From the NCBI GenBank assembly GCA_020201415.1, contig JAIVGW010000083.1, forward strand, positions 1 through 8,388: 8,388 nt of DNA. Reading direction: 5' to 3'. The notes beneath the pieces were generated by a model, which saw nothing but the letters and a program-made list of their open reading frames with translations, searched no databases and had not been told where the DNA came from. Positions 5,566 through 8,388 of the stretch are shown in pieces. How positions within the stretch are numbered: position 1 is the first letter of the stretch; every line of letters begins with the position of its first letter. The translations under genes were made by a program, and so were the position numbers. The stretch comes from Lentisphaerota bacterium (GTDB lineage: Bacteria; Verrucomicrobiota; Kiritimatiellia; JAAZAB01).

Positions 5566-6083
5566 GCAGCCTGGATATGGACGATGCCGTTTTTGGTGTA
5601 CGGTTGGCGCCCACCGCGCCCGGTCCCTCCGGGTTGGATTCCGTGGAATTCGAGTTTTCGGCCAATCCCGGCGAGCGGCTTTGTGATTTACGCGCGGTTG
5701 CTTCCAGCGGTGAGATTTCGCGGGTGATGCTGGCTGTCAAATCGGCGCTGGCCCATCTGGATGCCGTGCCGACCCTGGTGTTTGACGAGATTGACGTCAA
5801 TCTCGGCGGCCGTGCCGCCGGCGTGGTTGGTAATAAATTGCGCGCACTGGCTGAACGGCACCAGGTGCTGTGTATCACGCATCTGCCGCAGGTGGCCGCC
5901 TGCGGCGCCGCTCATTATGCAGTGCGCAAATTCACCCGTTCCGGACGCACGATGACGGAAGTCAGCCTGTTGGATCGCCCGGGCCGGTTGGATGAAATTG
6001 CCAGGATGCTCGGGGGCGCGCCGACTGCCAAGACCATGGCCCATGCCGCCGAGATGCTTGAACGCGGGTCTGGGAAGGTGTAG
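5562..6083 (+). CDS. recN: DNA repair protein RecN, C-terminal ATPase fragment (broken gene)
   Basis: This is the 3' part of recN in the -1 frame. Homology begins slightly before the open frame, around 5541 (SRAIRRELSSLDMDDAVF, matching the end of the second coiled-coil helix and the strand after it). The coordinates given start at TTG 5562, which has no convincing ribosome binding site. Visible landmarks are FEFSANPGERLCDLRAVASSGEISRVMLAVK (ABC signature region), TLVFDEIDVNLGG (Walker B and D-loop) and VLCITHLPQVAACGAAHYAV (H-loop), then a normal C-terminus (LDEIARMLGGAP). The signature reads ASSGE where most RecN proteins have ASGGE, and DEIDVNLGG replaces the more usual DEIDTGVSG. The two fragments span 1,490 bases, about 496 codons; RecN is usually about 550-570 residues, consistent with 55-75 missing. 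Transcripts would converge with the nitroreductase. Confidence 0.82.
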   Translation: MSSLDMDDAVFGVRLAPTAPGPSGLDSVEFEFSANPGERLCDLRAVASSGEISRVMLAVKSALAHLDAVPTLVFDEIDVNLGGRAAGVVGNKLRALAERHQVLCITHLPQVAACGAAHYAVRKFTRSGRTMTEVSLLDRPGRLDEIARMLGGAPTAKTMAHAAEMLERGSGKV

Positions 6084-6086
6084 GAA

Positions 6087-6602
6087 TCAGAAATTCCAGC
6101 GTTCCCGGGAAACGATTTCCTTCAGCGGGACCCGGTTTTTGGCGCTGGGCCGGTCCGCCGCATACCCCAATGTCAGCAGGCTGACGATCCGCACTTCATC
6201 CGGTATTCCAAGAATGGCGCGCACCTGATCTTCGTAAAACGACCCGATCCAGCAGGTGCCCAATCCCTCCGCCACGGCCTGAAGCGTCATATGGTCAATG
6301 GCAATCGCCAGGTCGATCGGGTAGGAAAGCTGACCGCAGCGCATCACGTAGTCGGCGTTGGTGCCGCAGCAGACGATGATCACCGGCGCCTGGCCCACGA
6401 AGGCCTGGTTGTTGGCCGCCACGGTCAATTGCCGGCGTGTGCCGGGATCGCGCACCGCCACAAAACGCCACTCCTGGAAATTCCGCGCGGAAGGCGCCAG
6501 GCGCGCGGCTTCCAGTACCGTCTGCAATTTTTCCTCTTCAACCTCGCGGGGTTCGTAGGCGCGTACGGAATAACGTTTACTGATCACATCCAGCAGGGCC
6601 AT
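6087..6602 (-). CDS. Small nitroreductase-family FMN flavoprotein
   Basis: A complete 171-residue protein of the NAD(P)H-dependent, FMN-containing nitroreductase family, whose members reduce nitroaromatics, quinones or similar electrophiles as cytoplasmic homodimers. The start ATG (6602-6600) has a strong AGGAGG five bases upstream. Family features are RYSVRAYEP (10-18, phosphate of FMN), LAPSARNFQEWRFVAV (35-50), GLGTCWIGSF (113-122), and the closing GYAADRP with a Lys/Arg pair (AKNRVPLKEIV, 154-164). The length is typical of the short subgroup. The physiological substrate cannot be read from sequence. The stop codon lies three bases from that of recN, and no terminator is visible between these convergent genes. 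Its promoter contains a palindrome, suggesting induction by a toxic compound through a repressor not present in the window. Confidence 0.9.
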   Translation of the reverse strand: MALLDVISKRYSVRAYEPREVEEEKLQTVLEAARLAPSARNFQEWRFVAVRDPGTRRQLTVAANNQAFVGQAPVIIVCCGTNADYVMRCGQLSYPIDLAIAIDHMTLQAVAEGLGTCWIGSFYEDQVRAILGIPDEVRIVSLLTLGYAADRPSAKNRVPLKEIVSRERWNF

Positions 6603-6631
6603 GTCTTCCTCCTATCATGATGATTTTGTTG

Positions 6632-6660
6632 TTTATTTTGTGATGACGGACGGTCATCAA
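6632..6660 (-). promoter_or_regulatory. Predicted promoter of the nitroreductase gene
   Basis: On the minus strand, TTGATG (6660-6655) and AATAAA (6637-6632) are separated by exactly 17 bases, each with four of six consensus matches. The predicted transcription start near 6625 leaves a leader of about 22 nt that contains the strong AGGAGG ribosome binding site. A perfect palindrome occupies the spacer (see the operator entry). Confidence 0.5.
6641..6659. promoter_or_regulatory. Operator-like palindrome in the nitroreductase promoter (TetR-type candidate)
   Basis: TGATGAC (6641-6647) and GTCATCA (6653-6659) are perfect 7-bp inverted arms around five bases, 19 bp in all. The site overlaps the predicted -35 box and fills most of the spacer, where a bound dimeric repressor would block RNA polymerase. 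Size and GAC/GTC arms resemble operators of TetR-family repressors, which often control oxidoreductases of this kind. The regulator itself is not in this window, so the family assignment is an inference. Confidence 0.5.
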
Positions 6661-6716
6661 CGAGCGGAAATAACTGCCGGCCGCCAATCCCGGCGCCGGT
6701 CCGCAGCGCTTAGCAA

Positions 6717-7886
6717 TCATTCAGACCAGTGGGTATTGAGATAAAACAGGCCCAGGGCGCCGGTGGGATTCGTGACGACAAAAGGATACCAGTCCTCACG
6801 CCGGTGATATTGCCTGGCATGATCCCATGAATGTACTGAAACCGATAGGAAAAAATTGCCCTGCATCAGACTGAGTGAGTCGAACCGCAGGCGGATCCGG
6901 CCCGGCCCGGCTTCCAGGACCGGAATTTCATGGCCGGCCAACTGGGTGTTGGAACCGAAGATAAACATGCCGTTGCCGGTTTTCAGGGAAAAGCCGAACA
7001 CCGGCCGCTCCACGCGTTGATGGGCCAGGTAGGATATTTCCGCCGTCATGGGTTGGCCCGTATTCATGGTGCCGGTTTCGCGGTCCGCGCCATCCAGAAA
7101 CCGCACCTGCTCTATCGTCACCTCCCGACTGCCGTATTCCACCGTATGAACACCGCCGCCTTCCCCCATATAGGAGCGTAGATAACGGAAGATCACTTCC
7201 GCCGGATCGCCCTGTTCCACCAGTTGCCCCTGGTGAATAAGGAAGGCGCGGGTGCAGAATTCCTCGATGGTCTGCAGGGCATGCGAAACGATCAGCAGGG
7301 TTTTGCCGCGCCTTTGAAAGTCACGGATACGCGCCAGGCACTTGGTCTGGAAGGCTACATCGCCCACGGCCAGCACTTCATCAATCAACAGGATATCCGG
7401 ATCCATTTCCACCGCCACGGCAAATCCCAGCCTTACATACATGCCGCTGGAATAGTATTTGACCGGCATATCCAGAAATTCGCCGATGCCGGCGAAATCA
7501 ACGATGCGGTCGAAACGCTCCTTGATGATCCTGCGGGGGATGCCCAGAATGGCGCCGTTCAGAAAGATGTTTTCACGTCCGGTAAGCTCGGAATGGAACC
7601 CGGCGCCCAATTCCAGCAGTGACGATACCCGGCCGTTGATGGCGACACTGCCGCTGGTGGGTGTAGTCGTGCCCGCCAGCAATCCCAGTAATGAACTCTT
7701 ACCGGAACCGTTGGGCCCGATAACGCCGATGGTTTCCCCGGGGGCAACGCTGAAAGAAACGTCCTGCATGGCCCAGATCTCCCGGCGAGGCCGGCGGCGG
7801 CAGCCGATGAGGCTCATCAGGGTTGGCGTCTCTGTTCCGCGCAGATAATAGCGCTTGCTTAAATTGTGGGCTTCAATGGCCGGCAT
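6717..7886 (-). CDS. wzt: Polysaccharide ABC exporter, ATP-binding subunit with C-terminal glycan-binding domain (Wzt-like)
   Basis: This is the ATPase of an ABC exporter that moves a finished, lipid-linked surface polysaccharide (O-antigen or similar) across the inner membrane. The 389-residue protein starts at ATG 7886-7884, overlapping the permease stop by one base. The nucleotide-binding domain covers about 1-245: an N-terminal insert rich in Arg (RRRPRREIWAM, typical of this subfamily), Walker A GPNGSGKS (57-64), LELGAGFHSELTGRENIFLNG (91-111), the signature YYSSGM (144-149), Walker B DILLIDE (164-170) and the H-loop in IVSHALQ (H202). Residues from about 255 to the end form an extra beta-rich domain like the Wzt C-terminal domain, which in O9a-type systems binds the capped end of the glycan and sets export specificity. 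Whether the substrate is O-antigen, capsule or another polymer cannot be told here. Confidence 0.92.
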   Translation of the reverse strand: MPAIEAHNLSKRYYLRGTETPTLMSLIGCRRRPRREIWAMQDVSFSVAPGETIGVIGPNGSGKSSLLGLLAGTTTPTSGSVAINGRVSSLLELGAGFHSELTGRENIFLNGAILGIPRRIIKERFDRIVDFAGIGEFLDMPVKYYSSGMYVRLGFAVAVEMDPDILLIDEVLAVGDVAFQTKCLARIRDFQRRGKTLLIVSHALQTIEEFCTRAFLIHQGQLVEQGDPAEVIFRYLRSYMGEGGGVHTVEYGSREVTIEQVRFLDGADRETGTMNTGQPMTAEISYLAHQRVERPVFGFSLKTGNGMFIFGSNTQLAGHEIPVLEAGPGRIRLRFDSLSLMQGNFFLSVSVHSWDHARQYHRREDWYPFVVTNPTGALGLFYLNTHWSE

Positions 7887-8388
7887 CAGAAAGCATCCGA
7901 AAAATTACGCTGCAGTTTTTGAAAAAGGGCGATGGAGCAGATCAGGAAGACCACGGCAAACAGAGTAGCGCCGGCTACGGGCCAGCCCCAGGGGAAGACG
8001 TTGTTTTTGAGAATCAGGGCCCGGTATCCGGTGATGATAATTGCCATGGGGTTCAGCAGGTAGAGGTTCATAAGGCGCGGTCCGGCAATGTTTTCCACAA
8101 GAGCCAGTGAATACATGGCCGGTGACAGGAAAAACCAGGCAGTCATGCCGACTCCCACCAGATGCTGTATGTCGCGGAAATATACATTAATGCAGGAAAG
8201 AAACACCGTCAGCGCCAGGCAAAAAATGGCATGCCCCATGACCAGCAGCGGGATCGCCAGCGCGTGGATATCCATTGTCTGACCACGCCAGGCCAGCAGG
8301 ACCCCTACGAGAATGAACTGCACGATCAGGGACAGCAGGAAATTCACCAGGTTGGAAACAGTTGCCGCCAGCGGCAGGATAATCCTGG
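7886..8388 (-). CDS. wzm: Polysaccharide ABC exporter permease (Wzm-like, ABC-2 family), 5' end outside window
   Basis: These are the C-terminal 166 residues of the membrane subunit that pairs with Wzt. The reading frame is open to the right edge (visible sequence begins RIILPLAATVSNLV), so the true start is outside; the GTG at 8347 is internal. At least four hydrophobic segments are visible: LVNFLLSLIVQFILVGVLLAW, IPLLVMGHAIFCLALTVFL, TAWFFLSPAMYSLALV and GATLFAVVFLICSIALF. Family marks are YFRDIQHLVGVGMTAWFFLSPAMY and YLLNPMAIIITGYRALI, which recur in ABC-2 exporters of O-antigen and teichoic acid type. The stop TGA overlaps the wzt ATG by one base (TGATG), as expected for two subunits made in fixed ratio. 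Confidence 0.9.
   Translation of the reverse strand, partial: RIILPLAATVSNLVNFLLSLIVQFILVGVLLAWRGQTMDIHALAIPLLVMGHAIFCLALTVFLSCINVYFRDIQHLVGVGMTAWFFLSPAMYSLALVENIAGPRLMNLYLLNPMAIIITGYRALILKNNVFPWGWPVAGATLFAVVFLICSIALFQKLQRNFSDAF

Noticed and set aside
5312..5878. A 188-codon minus-strand open frame spanning the recN junction
   Set aside because: A Ser/Arg/Ala-rich shadow frame without motifs. It does cross the junction, but recN homology on both sides is decisive.
6661..6716. Rho-independent terminator after wzt in a GC-rich stretch with CCGGCGCCGG
   Set aside because: The palindrome is short and no T-run follows on the minus strand, so it does not meet terminator criteria.

Overview
The window comes from a GC-rich bacterial chromosome, most likely Gram-negative. 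The gene set is a FloA-type flotillin, ComEC, a methylthioadenosine phosphorylase very close to the human enzyme, an FmdB zinc-ribbon protein, RecN, a small nitroreductase and a Wzm/Wzt polysaccharide exporter. This mix, together with an unusual RecN signature (ASSGE, DEIDVNLGG), suggests a member of the PVC superphylum (Verrucomicrobiota/Kiritimatiellota/Lentisphaerota-like). That placement is an inference from gene flavour, not a demonstrated assignment. There are no RNA genes, CRISPR arrays, phage genes or transposases.

Layout: (1) 1-774, minus: floA, cut by the left edge. (2) 775-1035: divergent intergenic region with a promoter facing each way. (3) 1036-3146, plus: comEC, broken into two open frames, with part of the membrane competence domain missing at about 1915-1928. 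(4) 3147-3517: gene-free, holding a ~137-bp non-coding element made of nested inverted repeats (MITE-like) and a weak promoter candidate. (5) 3518-4303: mtnP. (6) 4362-4592: fmdB, followed after one base by recN at 4594-6083. recN is also broken in two, with about 60-80 residues missing at about 5525-5540. (7) 6087-6602, minus: nitroreductase, convergent with recN (3-bp gap). Its promoter contains a perfect 7-5-7 palindrome between the -35 and -10, as expected for a TetR-type repressor site. (8) 6717-8388, minus: wzt preceded by the 3' end of wzm (1-nt overlap), an ABC exporter for a surface polysaccharide.

How the genes relate: wzm and wzt form one exporter, and fmdB and recN are almost certainly co-transcribed. 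The other genes look like independent housekeeping units. The most notable observation is that two DNA-handling genes, comEC (DNA uptake) and recN (double-strand break repair), carry the same kind of lesion: a missing internal block of roughly 200 bp that also shifts the frame, with good coding sequence on both sides. This is either recent gene inactivation or an assembly/strain-mixture artefact, and the sequence alone cannot decide. I see no clear undescribed multi-gene system; the palindromic element, the operator and the two matched lesions are the items worth checking.
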